From Clostridium saccharoperbutylacetonicum N1-4(HMT) (lineage in GTDB: Bacteria; Bacillota; Clostridia; Clostridiales; Clostridiaceae), in assembly GCF_000340885.1 (NCBI RefSeq), contig NC_020291.1, positions 1,611,001 through 1,675,000 on the forward strand: a stretch of 64,000 nucleotides of DNA, read 5' to 3'. Positions 16,947 to 27,452 of this stretch are shown piece after piece. Under the pieces are notes generated by a model. That model worked only from the letters and a program-made list of their open reading frames with translations. It did no database searches and had not been told where the DNA came from. Every line of letters begins with the position of its first letter. Position 1 is the first letter of the stretch. Made by a program: the position numbers and the translations under genes.

Positions 16947-18152
16947 GTGATAGGTTTAATTGGTATAAAGAAAGACACTCCGTTGGAAATAAGAGAAAAG
17001 TTTATAATAAAAACTAAAAAACGTGAACTATACTTGAATGAATTACTTACGGAGTTAAAAGAAGCAGTTATTTTAGCAACCTGTAATAGAACAGAGATTT
17101 ATTTTAATGCATCTTTTGAAAAAGAAGAATTATTAGAAAAGGTTTTTTTAATTTTTAATTGGAATTTTGAGTATAGAAAGTACATATTTATTGCTAGTGA
17201 TAAAGGTGCATATAGACATCTTTTTGAAGTATGTTGTGGATTTCACTCTAAAATACTTGGAGAAGATCAAATTTTAGGCCAGGTAAAAGAGGCTTATGAA
17301 AAAGCAATAAAATTTAAAGCTGTATCTTTAGAATTACATAGATTATTCCAAGAGGCTATTACTGCTGGAAAGAGATTTAGGAAAGAGGCTAAATTGTTTG
17401 AAATTCCAGTCTCTTCTGCATCAATAGTTATAAATGAAGCTATAAAACAAAAGTGTAATAGTTTTATGGTTTTAGGATATGGGGAAGTTGGGCAACTTAT
17501 TTTGAAATATTTACTTTCTCACAAGGTTGAAATTATATACTTAGTGGTTAGAAATGCTAAAGTTAATGATGAGATAAATGATAAAAGAGTTAAAGTAATT
17601 GATTTTGAAGGGAAAAATAATTATATAGATAATGTAGATTGTATAATTAGCTGTACATCTGCACCTCATGCAGTCGTTAGAAAAGGTGATTTTAATGAGG
17701 AAGGGAACAAAATTTTAGTGTACGATTTGGCTGTTCCAAGAGATGTAGAAGAAGAAGTTTCTTTTATAAGTAGAACTGAAGTTTATAATATTGATACTAT
17801 AAGCCGAATCGATGATAACAACAAATTATTAAGAAAAGAAAGAATGGAAAATAATAAAGATATTATGCTTAAATATCTTAATGAATATGAAGAGTGGCTT
17901 AAGCTTAGGGAAGTTTCTCCTGTTATACAAAAATTAAGAACTTTAGGTAATGAAGTTTATGAAAAGAGGAGCAAAACTTTTATACATAAAAGTGATAATG
18001 ATAAGGATATAATTTTAGCTGATAGATTAATTAAAAGTACATCAGATTTTTACATAAATAGAGCCATTGAAGTTGTTAAGGAAGAAGCTTTAAAAGGAAG
18101 TGGTGAAGAATGGATAAATATAATGCAAAAGATATTTTTCACGAAGGAATAG
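16947..18152 (+). CDS. hemA: Glutamyl-tRNA reductase
   Basis: 401 aa starting at GTG with GAGGTG upstream. It reduces glutamyl-tRNA(Glu) to glutamate-1-semialdehyde, the first step of C5 tetrapyrrole synthesis. The catalytic Cys is in ILATCNRTEIY. The family block GFHSKILGEDQILGQVKEAY is intact, and an NADPH-binding glycine-rich segment (VLGYGEVGQLILKYL) follows. The C-terminal dimerisation helices are present. It is the first gene of the hem cluster. The next gene begins inside its 3' end with a 43-nt overlap, showing one transcript. Length and motifs are normal. Confidence 0.95.
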   Translation: MIGLIGIKKDTPLEIREKFIIKTKKRELYLNELLTELKEAVILATCNRTEIYFNASFEKEELLEKVFLIFNWNFEYRKYIFIASDKGAYRHLFEVCCGFHSKILGEDQILGQVKEAYEKAIKFKAVSLELHRLFQEAITAGKRFRKEAKLFEIPVSSASIVINEAIKQKCNSFMVLGYGEVGQLILKYLLSHKVEIIYLVVRNAKVNDEINDKRVKVIDFEGKNNYIDNVDCIISCTSAPHAVVRKGDFNEEGNKILVYDLAVPRDVEEEVSFISRTEVYNIDTISRIDDNNKLLRKERMENNKDIMLKYLNEYEEWLKLREVSPVIQKLRTLGNEVYEKRSKTFIHKSDNDKDIILADRLIKSTSDFYINRAIEVVKEEALKGSGEEWINIMQKIFFTKE

Positions 18153-18790
18153 ATTATTCTTATATTTCATTGATATCAAAAAAGCTTAGAATAGGAATAA
18201 TTGGAGGAGGAAAAGCTGGTACAATAAAAGCAAAGCATTTTGTTAAGAGTAAATCTTATGTAGAAGTCTTAGCAAAAACTTTTGACGAGGAAATAATTGA
18301 ATTAGCTAAGAACTCAAAAGACAATTTAAAGCTTATAAATGAACCCTTTAATTTTAGATTTTTACATGATAAACATATAGTAATTTTAGCCTTTAACGAT
18401 GATATTTTAAAAAATAAAATAAAAGACTATTGTGATGAAAAATATAAAATATACATAGATTCTTCTGATTTTATGAATGGCATGGGAGTTGTTCCAGTTC
18501 AAAGAAATACCGATAACTTAACTTTTGCATTGAATACTGAATATGGAAATCCTAAAGGTTCAGTTTTTCTTTCTAATAAGATAGAAAATTTATTAAAAGA
18601 ATATGATAGTTTTATGGAGTTTATCACTAAAATACGAAATAAAACAAAAGGGCTGGAACCGTATAAAGATGATATAATTAAATTTATAGTAAGTGATGAA
18701 TATAAAAAAGCTTTTGATGATGGAAAAAGTGAAGAGGAGCTAAGAAATAATTTCCCAAAGAATATTGTAGATTACTTACTTGAGCCTTAG
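18110..18790 (+). CDS. Precorrin-2 dehydrogenase/siroheme synthase-like protein
   Basis: 226 aa. The N-terminus has a Rossmann motif (LRIGIIGGGKAGTIKAKHF), followed by the DSSDFMNGMGVVPVQR block that corresponds to the conserved N-x-C/PVQR region of CysG/Met8p proteins. The C-terminal helical part (KTKGLEPYKDDIIKFIVSDE) is less typical. Known relatives oxidise precorrin-2 with NAD and may insert iron or cobalt. It overlaps the end of hemA by 43 nt and is followed by hemC, so it acts with the downstream methyltransferase. NAD-binding is likely; chelatase activity is not certain. Confidence 0.75.
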   Translation: MDKYNAKDIFHEGIDYSYISLISKKLRIGIIGGGKAGTIKAKHFVKSKSYVEVLAKTFDEEIIELAKNSKDNLKLINEPFNFRFLHDKHIVILAFNDDILKNKIKDYCDEKYKIYIDSSDFMNGMGVVPVQRNTDNLTFALNTEYGNPKGSVFLSNKIENLLKEYDSFMEFITKIRNKTKGLEPYKDDIIKFIVSDEYKKAFDDGKSEEELRNNFPKNIVDYLLEP

Positions 18791-18820
18791 AATAAAAAGA
18801 TAAGGAGGGGAAAATAAAAA

Positions 18821-19696
18821 GTGGATAAGTTTATAATAGCAACAAGAAAAAGCCAATTAGCGCAAGTGCAAACTGAAATAATAATGAAGAATTTAAAAGA
18901 TAAGTTTAATATAAATAGCGAAAAATTGCTTATAGTTACAGAAGGGGATAGAAGATTAGATGTTTCCTTAACTAAAATTGGAGGAAAAGGTCTTTTTGTC
19001 AAAGATATAGAAGTTGCTTTGCTAGAGGAAAGAGCACATGGTGCGGTTCATAGTATGAAGGATGTACCCTATGAATTAAGCAGTGAATTTGAAATTGCAG
19101 CAATAACTGAACGAGAAGATATAAGAGATGTCCTTATTTCAAAGGACAATATACCTTTTAAAGAAATGAGATCAGGAGCTGTAATAGGGACTAGCAGCAT
19201 TAGAAGGGCATGTCAGCTTAAATTACTTAGAAATGATTTGGAAATTGTATCAATTAGAGGAAATGTGCAAACTAGATTAGAAAAGATGAAAAGGGAAAAT
19301 TTAGACGGCATTATTTTAGCTAGTGCAGGATTAAAGCGGTTAAATGAGGAAAATTTAATAACTGAATATTTTGATCCAAAAGAATTTATACCAGCAGTTG
19401 CTCAAGGTGCATTAGGAATTGAGTGCTTAAGGAATAGTGAAAGCAGACAATATTTCAATAAATTGGAAGATGCAAATGCAAAATTAACAGTAGAAGCTGA
19501 AAGAAGCTTTATGAAAGAATTAAATGGTGATTGTCATAGCCTTATTGGCGCATATTCAGAAATTAAAGGTAATGATTTATATATGATTGGTATATATGAT
19601 ATTGGTGGAAAAATAGTGAAAAAAGATATCCTAGGAAGTGTAGATAAGAATGTTGAATTAGGAAAGAACCTAGCAAAAAAGATCCTACAAATTTAA
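18821..19696 (+). CDS. hemC: Hydroxymethylbilane synthase (porphobilinogen deaminase)
   Basis: 291 aa from a GTG start with GGAGGGG. It polymerises four porphobilinogen units into hydroxymethylbilane. The family start is [16 protein letters not shown]. The substrate-binding region is [13 protein letters not shown], followed by [13 protein letters not shown] and [13 protein letters not shown]. The dipyrromethane cofactor Cys is in [12 protein letters not shown], where the usual GGC is GDC. About 100 nt of repetitive non-coding sequence separates it from cobA-hemD, but no terminator was seen. Confidence 0.95.
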   Translation: MDKFIIATRKSQLAQVQTEIIMKNLKDKFNINSEKLLIVTEGDRRLDVSLTKIGGKGLFVKDIEVALLEERAHGAVHSMKDVPYELSSEFEIAAITEREDIRDVLISKDNIPFKEMRSGAVIGTSSIRRACQLKLLRNDLEIVSIRGNVQTRLEKMKRENLDGIILASAGLKRLNEENLITEYFDPKEFIPAVAQGALGIECLRNSESRQYFNKLEDANAKLTVEAERSFMKELNGDCHSLIGAYSEIKGNDLYMIGIYDIGGKIVKKDILGSVDKNVELGKNLAKKILQI

Positions 19697-19737
19697 TTGC
19701 GAACTGTTAACTGCCAGCAGGGTACACTAAAGAGCAT

Positions 19738-19778
19738 AAACTGTAAATTGTAAATTGTTAACTGTAAACTGTTAACTG
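19738..19778 (+). repeat. Short reiterated CTGTAAATTG/TTAACTG words
   Basis: The hemC-cobA gap carries several near copies of the words AACTGTAAA and TTGTTAACTG in tandem (about 19738-19778), with another AACTGTTAACTG at about 19702. The hemB-hemL gap has similar TTAGGAGTTAGGAG words. These look like replication-slippage repeats with no obvious role. Confidence 0.4.
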
Positions 19779-19794
19779 AACTAAGGAGGGTGTT

Positions 19795-21270
19795 ATGAGT
19801 CAAGTATATATAATAGGAACAGGACCTGGTGACGAAGAATTATTAACATTGAAAGCAGTAAAGGCACTTAAGAAGTGTACAGCTGTTCTTTATGATAGAT
19901 TAGTTTCAAATAATATATTAAATTATTTAAATGAAAATTGTGAAGTTTATTATTGCGGAAAAGAGCCTGGGGCTCATTCAAAAACTCAAGAGGAAATAAA
20001 TGAACTCTTGGTTGAACTTGCAAAGAAAGGACATATAGTTGGAAGAATAAAGGGTGGAGACCCTTATGTTTTTGGAAGAGGTGGAGAAGAGGTATTAGAA
20101 TTAAGAAAAGAAAATATTTCTTTTGAAGTTGTTCCAGGGGTAACATCGCCTATTGCAGTATTGAATTATGCTGGAATTCCAATAACTCATAGAGGTATTG
20201 CACAAAGTTTTCATGTTGTAACTGGTAAATCAGCACAAGATTTAAATGTTAATTTTAAAGCTTTAGCTGGGGAACAAGGAACCTTAGTTTTTATGATGGG
20301 GCTAAGCAATCTAGATAATATTATTAGTCAGTTAATAGCTAATGGTAAATCACCATTAACTCCATGTGGAGTTGTAATGCGAGGGACTTCAGCAAAACAA
20401 AAAAAGGTAATAGGAACATTAGAAAATATATCTGAAAAAGTTAAAGCGGCAAATTTAAAATCACCATGTATAATAGTGGTTGGAGAAGTTGTAACTTTAA
20501 ATGAAAGTTTAAGTTGGTATGAAAATAAGCCACTTTTTGGTAAAAATATCTGTATTACAAGAACTAAAAAGCAGTCAGAGAATCTAAAAGAGAAATTAGT
20601 AAAAATGGGTGCAGAAGTTACAAGCTTTAATGCTATAGAAATAGAAAGCTGTGCAGAAAAGTTAGATGAATATTTAAATACAATAGAGAATTATGATCAT
20701 ATAGTGTTTACTTCAGTTAATAGTGTGGAAATATTTTTTGATTATTTAGTTGAAAAAGCGTATGATGTAAGAAGAATTAAGGCTAAGATTTCTGCAATTG
20801 GCCGTGCCACTGAAAGAGCCTTAAACAATAGAGGTATTGTATGTTTTGCAAAGGCTAAAGAATTTGTAGGTGAAGGCTTAGTAAGTATTTTGAAACCTAA
20901 CTTAAAGGTAAATGAAAAGTTACTTTTACCATGTTCAGCTAAGAGCAGACAATACATATATGAAGAATTAGTTAGAACAGGTGTTGAAGTAGATAGAGTA
21001 TTTATTTATGATACAATTTGTGGTAAGGTAGTAAATAAAAAATCTTTTGAAGAAGTTGATATAGTATTTTTTACAAGTCCATCTACTGTGAAAAATATGG
21101 TTGATATGTTAGGAATAGATGAAATAAAAAAGAAACAGGTTATAGCTATAGGACCTAAGACAAATGAACCTTTAATAGAATTAGGAATAGAGGCTTATGT
21201 ATGTAAAGAACATTCTGAAGATGGTTTTTTAAAGGAAATAGAAAACTTATTATTAAGAGAGAGGAAGTGA
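19795..21270 (+). CDS. cobA-hemD: Fused uroporphyrinogen-III methyltransferase / uroporphyrinogen-III synthase
   Basis: 491 aa. Residues 1 to about 245 are the SAM-dependent methyltransferase (CobA/SumT): VYIIGTGPGDEELLT, the VGRIKGGDPYVFGRGGEE signature and GIPITHRG. Residues about 250-491 are HemD-like: ICITRTKKQSENLKEKL, VFTSVNSVEIFF and FFTSPSTVKNM. One polypeptide would cyclise hydroxymethylbilane to uroporphyrinogen III and methylate it to precorrin-2, drawing flux to corrinoids and siroheme. This fusion is common in clostridia. AAGGAGG precedes the ATG. Confidence 0.94.
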   Translation: MSQVYIIGTGPGDEELLTLKAVKALKKCTAVLYDRLVSNNILNYLNENCEVYYCGKEPGAHSKTQEEINELLVELAKKGHIVGRIKGGDPYVFGRGGEEVLELRKENISFEVVPGVTSPIAVLNYAGIPITHRGIAQSFHVVTGKSAQDLNVNFKALAGEQGTLVFMMGLSNLDNIISQLIANGKSPLTPCGVVMRGTSAKQKKVIGTLENISEKVKAANLKSPCIIVVGEVVTLNESLSWYENKPLFGKNICITRTKKQSENLKEKLVKMGAEVTSFNAIEIESCAEKLDEYLNTIENYDHIVFTSVNSVEIFFDYLVEKAYDVRRIKAKISAIGRATERALNNRGIVCFAKAKEFVGEGLVSILKPNLKVNEKLLLPCSAKSRQYIYEELVRTGVEVDRVFIYDTICGKVVNKKSFEEVDIVFFTSPSTVKNMVDMLGIDEIKKKQVIAIGPKTNEPLIELGIEAYVCKEHSEDGFLKEIENLLLRERK

Positions 21271-21326
21271 AGCTTTTAGTGATCAGGTAATTGATATTAT
21301 TACTCTTGATCAACTAAAATTATATT

Positions 21327-22301
21327 ATGATTAAAAGAGGAAGAAGACTTAGAGCAAATTCAGCTATTCGTGATATGGTTAGAGAAACAATATTAAATTC
21401 CAAGGACTTTATATATCCTATTTTTGTTGTTGAAGGTAAAAATATAAAAAATGAAATTTCTTCGTTACCAGGAAATTATCATTTTTCAATTGATAGATTA
21501 CATGAGGTAATTAATGAGGTAAAAGAAGCTGATATTGCAGGAGTTTTACTTTTTGGAATACCAGAACATAAGGATGAATGTGGTTCAGAAGCTTATAATG
21601 ATAACGGAATTGTTCAACAAGCTATAAGAGAAATAAAAAGAATAGATAAGAATTTACTTGTTGTTACTGATGTTTGCATGTGTGAGTATACTTCTCATGG
21701 ACATTGTGGGATAATTCATGATGAAGATGTGGATAATGATGAAACCTTAGATTATTTAGCTAAGATATCTGTATCTCATGCAAAAGCAGGAGCTGATATT
21801 ATTGCGCCTTCTGATATGATGGATGGGAGAATTGGAGCTATCAGAAAAGCATTAGACGAAAATGGATTTAAAAAAATAAGTATAATGAGTTATTCAGCAA
21901 AATATTGTTCAGCATTTTATGGACCATTTAGAGACGCAGCAAATTCTGCACCTCAATTTGGTGATAGAAAAACTTATCAAATGGATCCAGCAAATAGAAT
22001 GGAAGCTATTCGTGAAACACAAATGGATATAGATGAAGGTGCTGATTTTATTATGGTTAAGCCTGCACTTGCTTATTTAGATATAATTAGGGATTGTAGA
22101 GAAAACTTTAATCTGCCTTTAGTAGCCTATAATGTAAGTGGAGAATTTGCAATGATAAAAGCAGCTGGTAAACTTGGGCTTATCGATGAAGAAAGAGTAA
22201 TGATGGAAACATTAACGTCAATTAAGAGAGCAGGAGCAGATATTATTATCACGTATCATGCTTTAGAAGCGTCGAAAATAATTAACTCAGTTAGGAGTTA
22301 G
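21327..22301 (+). CDS. hemB: Porphobilinogen synthase (delta-aminolevulinate dehydratase)
   Basis: 324 aa, normal length. It condenses two aminolevulinate molecules. The zinc-binding cysteines are in [14 protein letters not shown], so it is a Zn-dependent type. The two catalytic lysines lie in [18 protein letters not shown] and [12 protein letters not shown]. It begins 56 nt after cobA-hemD without a terminator, within the hem cluster. No strong ribosome site is visible immediately before the ATG, so expression may depend on coupling or on a weak site. Confidence 0.95.
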   Translation: MIKRGRRLRANSAIRDMVRETILNSKDFIYPIFVVEGKNIKNEISSLPGNYHFSIDRLHEVINEVKEADIAGVLLFGIPEHKDECGSEAYNDNGIVQQAIREIKRIDKNLLVVTDVCMCEYTSHGHCGIIHDEDVDNDETLDYLAKISVSHAKAGADIIAPSDMMDGRIGAIRKALDENGFKKISIMSYSAKYCSAFYGPFRDAANSAPQFGDRKTYQMDPANRMEAIRETQMDIDEGADFIMVKPALAYLDIIRDCRENFNLPLVAYNVSGEFAMIKAAGKLGLIDEERVMMETLTSIKRAGADIIITYHALEASKIINSVRS

Positions 22302-22376
22302 GAGCAGTTATGAGTTATGGATGAAAGCATTAAGTGGGATTTCATAATTAACTAAGAACTTAAGGAGGAAATTATT

Positions 22377-23657
22377 GTGAAGAATCTTGAGATATTTAAA
22401 GAGTCAGAAAAGTATATGCCAGGTGGAGTTAACAGTGCTGTTAGAGCATTTAAAGGAATTAATTTAAATCCACCTATAATAAAATCTGGAAAAGGCGTAA
22501 TGATTACAGATGAAGATGATAATGAATATATAGATTTTGTATTAGCGTGGGGGCCATTACTCCTTGGACATAGTGATGAAGATGTTGTAAAGGCTATTCA
22601 AAAAATTAGTTTGAAGGCAGTAGCTTTTGGGGCTCCAACAAAATTAGAATTAGACATGGCTAAATTTATGTGTACCAATTTAGATAATATTGAAATGATT
22701 AGAATGGTTAATTCAGGTACAGAGGCTACTATGAGTGCAATAAAACTAGCAAGAGGATATACTAATAGAAATAAGATAGTAAAATTTGCTGGATGTTATC
22801 ATGGGCATTTCGATGGATTTTTAGTAGAAGCAGGTTCAGGAGTAATGACTGGAGGAATTCCTGGTTCTCTTGGGGTTCCAAAAGAGAGTATAGAAAATAC
22901 GTTAATAGGTATTTACAATAATAAGAAGCAAATAGAAGAATTGTTTGAAAAGCATGGTAATGAAATAGCAGGAGTAATTATTGAACCAGTAGCAGGAAAT
23001 ATGGGCGTCATAAAAGCAGAAGATGACTTCATGGAAACTTTGAGAAAACTATGTGATTCTTACGGTGCTTTATTAATTTTTGATGAAGTTATGAGTGGAT
23101 TTAGAGTTGACTTTAAAGGAGCTCAGAGCCTATTTAAAGTTAAACCAGATTTGGTTACTTATGCTAAGATTATGGGAGGTGGACTTCCATGTGGAGCTTA
23201 TGGCGGAAGAAAAGAAATAATGGAAAAATTATCGCCATTAGGTGGAGTTTATCAAGCAGGAACTATGTCAGGAAATTCAATTGTTATGGCAGCAGGACTT
23301 GCAACATTAAATAAAATTAAGAATAATTTGGATTATTATGATCATATAGAAAAAATGGGAGCTAAGTTTGAAGAGGGTGTACTAACTATATCAAAAAAAT
23401 ATAATTTACCAGTAGTTATAAATAGGGTTGGTGGAATGATGACTATATTCTTTACTGATCTTAAAGTAGTTAGAACTTACGATGATGTTAAAAAATGCGA
23501 TGTTGAGAAATTCAATAAGTATTTTGAGCATATGTTAAAGAATGGAATAAACATTGCACCATCACAATTTGAAGCTATTTTTTTAAGTGCAAAACATGAA
23601 GAAAGTCATATTGATAAATTTATAAAGACATTTGAAGAATTTGCATGTAATTGTTAA
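22377..23657 (+). CDS. hemL: Glutamate-1-semialdehyde 2,1-aminomutase
   Basis: 426 aa, GTG start with AAGGAGG. This PLP enzyme makes 5-aminolevulinate from glutamate-1-semialdehyde. Visible motifs are the N-terminal [52 protein letters not shown] and the PLP lysine in [17 protein letters not shown]. It completes the set hemA-hemC-cobA/hemD-hemB-hemL. No decarboxylase or ferrochelatase gene is in the window, consistent with a corrinoid rather than haem end product. Confidence 0.95.
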   Translation: MKNLEIFKESEKYMPGGVNSAVRAFKGINLNPPIIKSGKGVMITDEDDNEYIDFVLAWGPLLLGHSDEDVVKAIQKISLKAVAFGAPTKLELDMAKFMCTNLDNIEMIRMVNSGTEATMSAIKLARGYTNRNKIVKFAGCYHGHFDGFLVEAGSGVMTGGIPGSLGVPKESIENTLIGIYNNKKQIEELFEKHGNEIAGVIIEPVAGNMGVIKAEDDFMETLRKLCDSYGALLIFDEVMSGFRVDFKGAQSLFKVKPDLVTYAKIMGGGLPCGAYGGRKEIMEKLSPLGGVYQAGTMSGNSIVMAAGLATLNKIKNNLDYYDHIEKMGAKFEEGVLTISKKYNLPVVINRVGGMMTIFFTDLKVVRTYDDVKKCDVEKFNKYFEHMLKNGINIAPSQFEAIFLSAKHEESHIDKFIKTFEEFACNC

Positions 23658-23693
23658 TTACGATATTAAGTTTGTAAAGGAAATGGCCAACAT

Positions 23694-24320
23694 ATGAATA
23701 AGATAAATTATCAAAAGGAACTAGATTTTTTGATAGAAAATTTAACAAAGGAAGAAAAAGTACCTACATTGTTACTACATAGTTGTTGTGCACCTTGTAG
23801 CAGCTATGTCTTAGAATATTTATCGCAATATTTTAAGATAACAATTTTCTTTTATAATCCTAATATATATCCTTTGGAAGAATATGCTAGGAGAGTTGAA
23901 GAACAAAAGAAATTTATTTCTGAGCTTAAAGTTAAGAATAAAATAGAGTTTGTTGAAGGAGAATATGATACAAAAAGTTTCTATGAAATAGCAAAAGGGT
24001 TAGAAGAGGATAAGGAAGGCAACGTAAGATGCTTTAAGTGTTATGAATTAAGACTTAGGGAAGCCGCAATTGCCGCTACGAAAGCTGGTTTTGATTATTT
24101 TACAACTACATTATCAATAAGTCCTCATAAAAATTCACAAAAATTAAATGAAATTGGCAAAATGTTAAGTGAAGAGTATAATGTAAAATATCTATATTCT
24201 GATTTTAAGAAAAAAGAAGGATATAAGCGTTCAATAGAATTATCTAAAGAATTTAACTTGTATAGGCAAGATTATTGTGGGTGTGTATTTTCTAAAAATG
24301 AAAGTATGAAGGAAAAATAG
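23694..24320 (+). CDS. queH: Epoxyqueuosine reductase QueH
   Basis: 208 aa of the former DUF208 family, now known as QueH, which reduces epoxyqueuosine to queuosine in tRNA with an Fe-S/metal centre. The conserved cysteines are the CCAPCSSY motif near residue 32, RCFKCYELRL in the middle and DYCGCVFS at the end. Other family blocks are YNPNIYPLEEYARR and TTLSISPHKN. It follows hemL by 36 nt without a terminator and may be read from the same transcript. Confidence 0.92.
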   Translation: MNKINYQKELDFLIENLTKEEKVPTLLLHSCCAPCSSYVLEYLSQYFKITIFFYNPNIYPLEEYARRVEEQKKFISELKVKNKIEFVEGEYDTKSFYEIAKGLEEDKEGNVRCFKCYELRLREAAIAATKAGFDYFTTTLSISPHKNSQKLNEIGKMLSEEYNVKYLYSDFKKKEGYKRSIELSKEFNLYRQDYCGCVFSKNESMKEK

Positions 24321-24372
24321 GCTATTTACAGTGGATGAAATCTTGTTATTATAGAATAAAGGAGATGATCAA

Positions 24373-24924
24373 ATGTCTGACAAAATCATAGACTTCAATG
24401 AATTAAAAAATAAAGTTAAAGATAAAGATGTAGATAAGTTTGAAGAATATATTTACTCAATGTATTATAAATTGGCTGAAGGTAAAATGAATATGGCAGA
24501 TTTCTCAAAAAATATAATGTCTTATATGCAAGAAAATAATATATCTCAAGATAAACTTATCAATATACAAAAAAAATTTTTAGAGAGATATGGAATAGAT
24601 CCATCTACCATAGAAGAGCAATTTAATATTCCAGGCTTTAATATGAATAACAATAATTATGAAACTATGAAAAAGACAGCTAGTTTCCATGATAAATATA
24701 AAAGCAGAATAGCAACAAGAACAATGTCTGAGTATTTTGTAAAAAATGAAAAAAATGATTTAAAGATATTTTTGGAAAATACAGATGTTATTTTAATAAG
24801 TGAAAAGAACGTGGATTTAAATGACAATGAACTAAATGAATTTTTGTGTTCATATAAAAAAGTTATTGATGATAAGAAGATAAATATAATTTTATGTGAA
24901 AATACAAAAAGTTATGAATATTAG
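24373..24924 (+). CDS. Clostridial DUF3867-like cytoplasmic protein
   Basis: 183 aa, acidic and helical, with no membrane segment or signal. The opening (IIDFNELKNKVKDKDVDKFE) and the middle (MNMADFSKNIMSYMQEN) resemble the clostridial family I know as DUF3867; this is from memory and not verified. No catalytic motif is apparent. AAGGAGATGATC lies upstream of the ATG. It is followed by a terminator and then by element copy 2, so it ends the hem-queH block. Confidence 0.6.
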   Translation: MSDKIIDFNELKNKVKDKDVDKFEEYIYSMYYKLAEGKMNMADFSKNIMSYMQENNISQDKLINIQKKFLERYGIDPSTIEEQFNIPGFNMNNNNYETMKKTASFHDKYKSRIATRTMSEYFVKNEKNDLKIFLENTDVILISEKNVDLNDNELNEFLCSYKKVIDDKKINIILCENTKSYEY

Positions 24925-24970
24925 TTAGTGATGTTAAGATATCATTAAAGGTACAAATAAAAATACAGTA

Positions 24971-25024
24971 AAGAGGCCATCACATATAGGATAAAAAATC
25001 CGTTAGTGAAAGCTTCTTTTTTTT
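24971..25024 (+). terminator. Terminator after the DUF3867-like gene
   Basis: AAGAGGCCATCAC pairs imperfectly with GTGAAAGCTTCTT, with an inner GGAT/ATCC stem, followed by eight T. It lies 15 nt before element copy 2. Confidence 0.75.
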
Positions 25025-25038
25025 GTTATATAAAATAA

Positions 25039-25399
25039 AGATATCCAAAGCGAGAATTAGACTTATGCAACAATTACCGAAATAAGATACATTTATCTTC
25101 CGCAGGACTAGTGAAATTTTCGCTGGAAGGTTCTAAATGGCGGCTTGTCGTAATTTCAGCGTGTTCCAGATGTAAAAGCTCCAAGGAGAAAGTTCATGTT
25201 TCCAAATATAAAATTTGGACATTCACTTTTGGACAAGCTTTAAATGAAACAAGCCCCCATTAAGAACCATCATCAGCTCAATTTCACATGCCTGCTTCCA
25301 GAAAAATGTATTTTATTTCTAGTGTAGTGTTACGATTATAATTTCTCAATAATACATATATATTACATTTATAAGTTGAATTATTAATTTGGATATCTA
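25039..25399 (+). repeat. MITE-like structured element, copy 2
   Basis: 361 bp, bounded by AGATATCCAAA (25039-25049) and TTTGGATATCT (25389-25399). It carries the long central module with AAGGAGAAAGTTCATG and the hairpin CCAAAT-ATAAA-ATTTGG. The internal arms GAAATAAGATACATTT and AAATGTATTTTATTTC still pair, through a G-T wobble, although both differ from other copies. It lies after a terminator and before the xylan cluster. Confidence 0.92.
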
Positions 25400-25796
25400 T
25401 AATTGTTAAGTTGAATAATTGATTAAGCATGAAATCTTTAAAAATAAACGTGTATAGAATAAATAATAAGGACTTTATTTTTTGAATTGGAGAAAAGTAT
25501 ATATTTTAAGGAATAAAAAGAATATTTTACATTAAATTATAATTAACTTCCGTTTATGACTTATTTTGTATCTTTAACGACTAATATATTTACTTGGATT
25601 AATTCATATGTTAGTCTTTATTTGAACATTAATAGTTTAATTTAATAGCAAAGAGTAAAAATAACTATGCATAAATTGGAAATTGCATAGGGATTTTTAA
25701 GTGGCTGAATAGGGGGGGATTTTATAGGTAAAATGGATATTTAATTATGTTACAAAGGAAGGAAAATATTTATTGTTAAGAAGGGGAAGTGTAAAT
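25400..25796. other. Upstream region of the xylan cluster
   Basis: About 400 A+T-rich bases between element copy 2 and the first xylanolytic gene. I see no gene and no clear catabolite-repression operator. It presumably holds the cluster's promoter. Confidence 0.4.
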
Positions 25797-27374
25797 ATGA
25801 TCAAAAGATCGCCAATGTTTTTATTGACATTTACATTATTATCTGGATTTGCTCTGAATACGTATACAGCAAGTGCAAATACAGATATAGGAACGACTGC
25901 ATTAGTTACTACAAAACAAGCTGTATCAGTTGTGAGTACAAGTGCTCTTGCTAAAACCCCAGGGTATTCTAATCCTCTTATTACTCAAAAGTTTGGAGCA
26001 GATCCGTTTGCCATGGTTTATGATGGCAGAGTATATGTTTATATGAGCAGTGATGCTTTTATGTATAAAAACGGAAATGTATCTGATAATGATTATAGTA
26101 ATATTAAGACTATAACATGTATATCATCCGATGACATGGTAAATTGGACAGATCATGGTGAAATTCCAGTTGCAGGATCGAATGGTGCAGCAAAATGGGC
26201 AAGTAATTCTTGGGCGCCAGCTGTTACACATAAGATTATTAATGGAAAAGAAAAGTTTTTTCTGTATTTCGCAAATAATGGAGGAGCAATAGGAGTTCTT
26301 ACAGCAGATACACCTATTGGACCATGGACAGATCCTATTGGAAAACCTATTGTTACTACTAGCACTCCAGGAGTAAATGGTGTTGTATGGCTTTTTGACC
26401 CAGCAGTATTGATGGATGATGATGGAACAGGTTATTTGTATTTTGGTGGGGGAATACCAGGAGGAAGTAGCCCTAGTCAAAGTCAAATTGCAAATCCTAA
26501 AACAGGAAGAGTCATAAAATTAGATAGTGATATGATTCATACTACTGGAAATGCATCAGTAATTGATTCACCTTTTATGTTCGAGGATTCTGGTATTCAC
26601 AAATACAATGGAAAATATTATTATTCATATTGTTCTAATTTTTCTGGTACACATCCAACAGGAACTCCACCTCAAGGAGAAATTGCTTATATGGTAAGTG
26701 ATAATCCTATGGGACCGTTTACTTATAAAGGTACTTTTCTTAAAAATCCAGGAAGTTATTTTGGAGTAGGCGGAAATAATCATCATGCTGTGTTTCAATT
26801 TAAGAATCAATGGTATGTAACATATCATGCTCAAACGCTTGGAAAAGCAATGGGAATTACAAAAGGATACCGTTCACCACATATCAATAAGCTTGAATAT
26901 GATGGAAGCGGACTTATAAAGACGGTTCAAGCTGATATGCAAGGTGTGGGTCAAGTTGCTAATCTTAATCCATATAAAAGGACTGAGGCAGAGACAATTG
27001 GATGGAATAGTGGACTTTCAACTGAAAAAAGTAAAGCTTCAGGAAGCATGGTAAGTAGTATTAATCTTGATGTTACAAATATAAATAACGGTGATTGGCT
27101 TGCAGTATCAAAAGCTGATTTTGGAAGTGGAGCTAAATCATTTAAGGCCAATATTGCATCTACTGTAGGAGGAACAATAGAAATACATTTGGATAGTTTA
27201 GATGGACAGCTTATAGGCACCATTAATGTAAGTCCTACAGGTGGAGAACAACAATGGAAAGAAATGAAATGTGACGTAAAGAGTGTTAGTGGAGTGCACA
27301 ATGTTTACTTTAAGTTTAATGGAAATGGCACTAACAACTTATTTAATATTGACTATTGGCAATTTATTTCTTAA
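25797..27374 (+). CDS. xynD: Secreted arabinoxylan arabinofuranohydrolase, GH43 plus CBM6
   Basis: 525 aa from the ATG at 25797 (AAGGGGA upstream; an in-frame TTG at 25773 is less likely). A signal peptide ends near TYTASAN. The GH43 five-bladed propeller spans about 50-390: base Asp in KFGADPFAMVYDG, Asp in VWLFDPAVLMDDDGTGYLYF, acid Glu in MFEDSGIHKYNGKYYYSYC. The C-terminal ~130 residues are a CBM6 (AETIGWNSGLSTEKS to FNIDYWQF). Overall pattern and order closely follow Bacillus subtilis XynD, which removes arabinose from substituted xylose units. xynC follows, as in B. subtilis. Confidence 0.93.
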   Translation: MIKRSPMFLLTFTLLSGFALNTYTASANTDIGTTALVTTKQAVSVVSTSALAKTPGYSNPLITQKFGADPFAMVYDGRVYVYMSSDAFMYKNGNVSDNDYSNIKTITCISSDDMVNWTDHGEIPVAGSNGAAKWASNSWAPAVTHKIINGKEKFFLYFANNGGAIGVLTADTPIGPWTDPIGKPIVTTSTPGVNGVVWLFDPAVLMDDDGTGYLYFGGGIPGGSSPSQSQIANPKTGRVIKLDSDMIHTTGNASVIDSPFMFEDSGIHKYNGKYYYSYCSNFSGTHPTGTPPQGEIAYMVSDNPMGPFTYKGTFLKNPGSYFGVGGNNHHAVFQFKNQWYVTYHAQTLGKAMGITKGYRSPHINKLEYDGSGLIKTVQADMQGVGQVANLNPYKRTEAETIGWNSGLSTEKSKASGSMVSSINLDVTNINNGDWLAVSKADFGSGAKSFKANIASTVGGTIEIHLDSLDGQLIGTINVSPTGGEQQWKEMKCDVKSVSGVHNVYFKFNGNGTNNLFNIDYWQFIS

Positions 27375-27452
27375 TTAATAGGTTAATTACAAATTACATG
27401 GAGAAGTCCAAATATTAATAAAATAAAATTGCATGAAAGGGAGAAGGTAGAA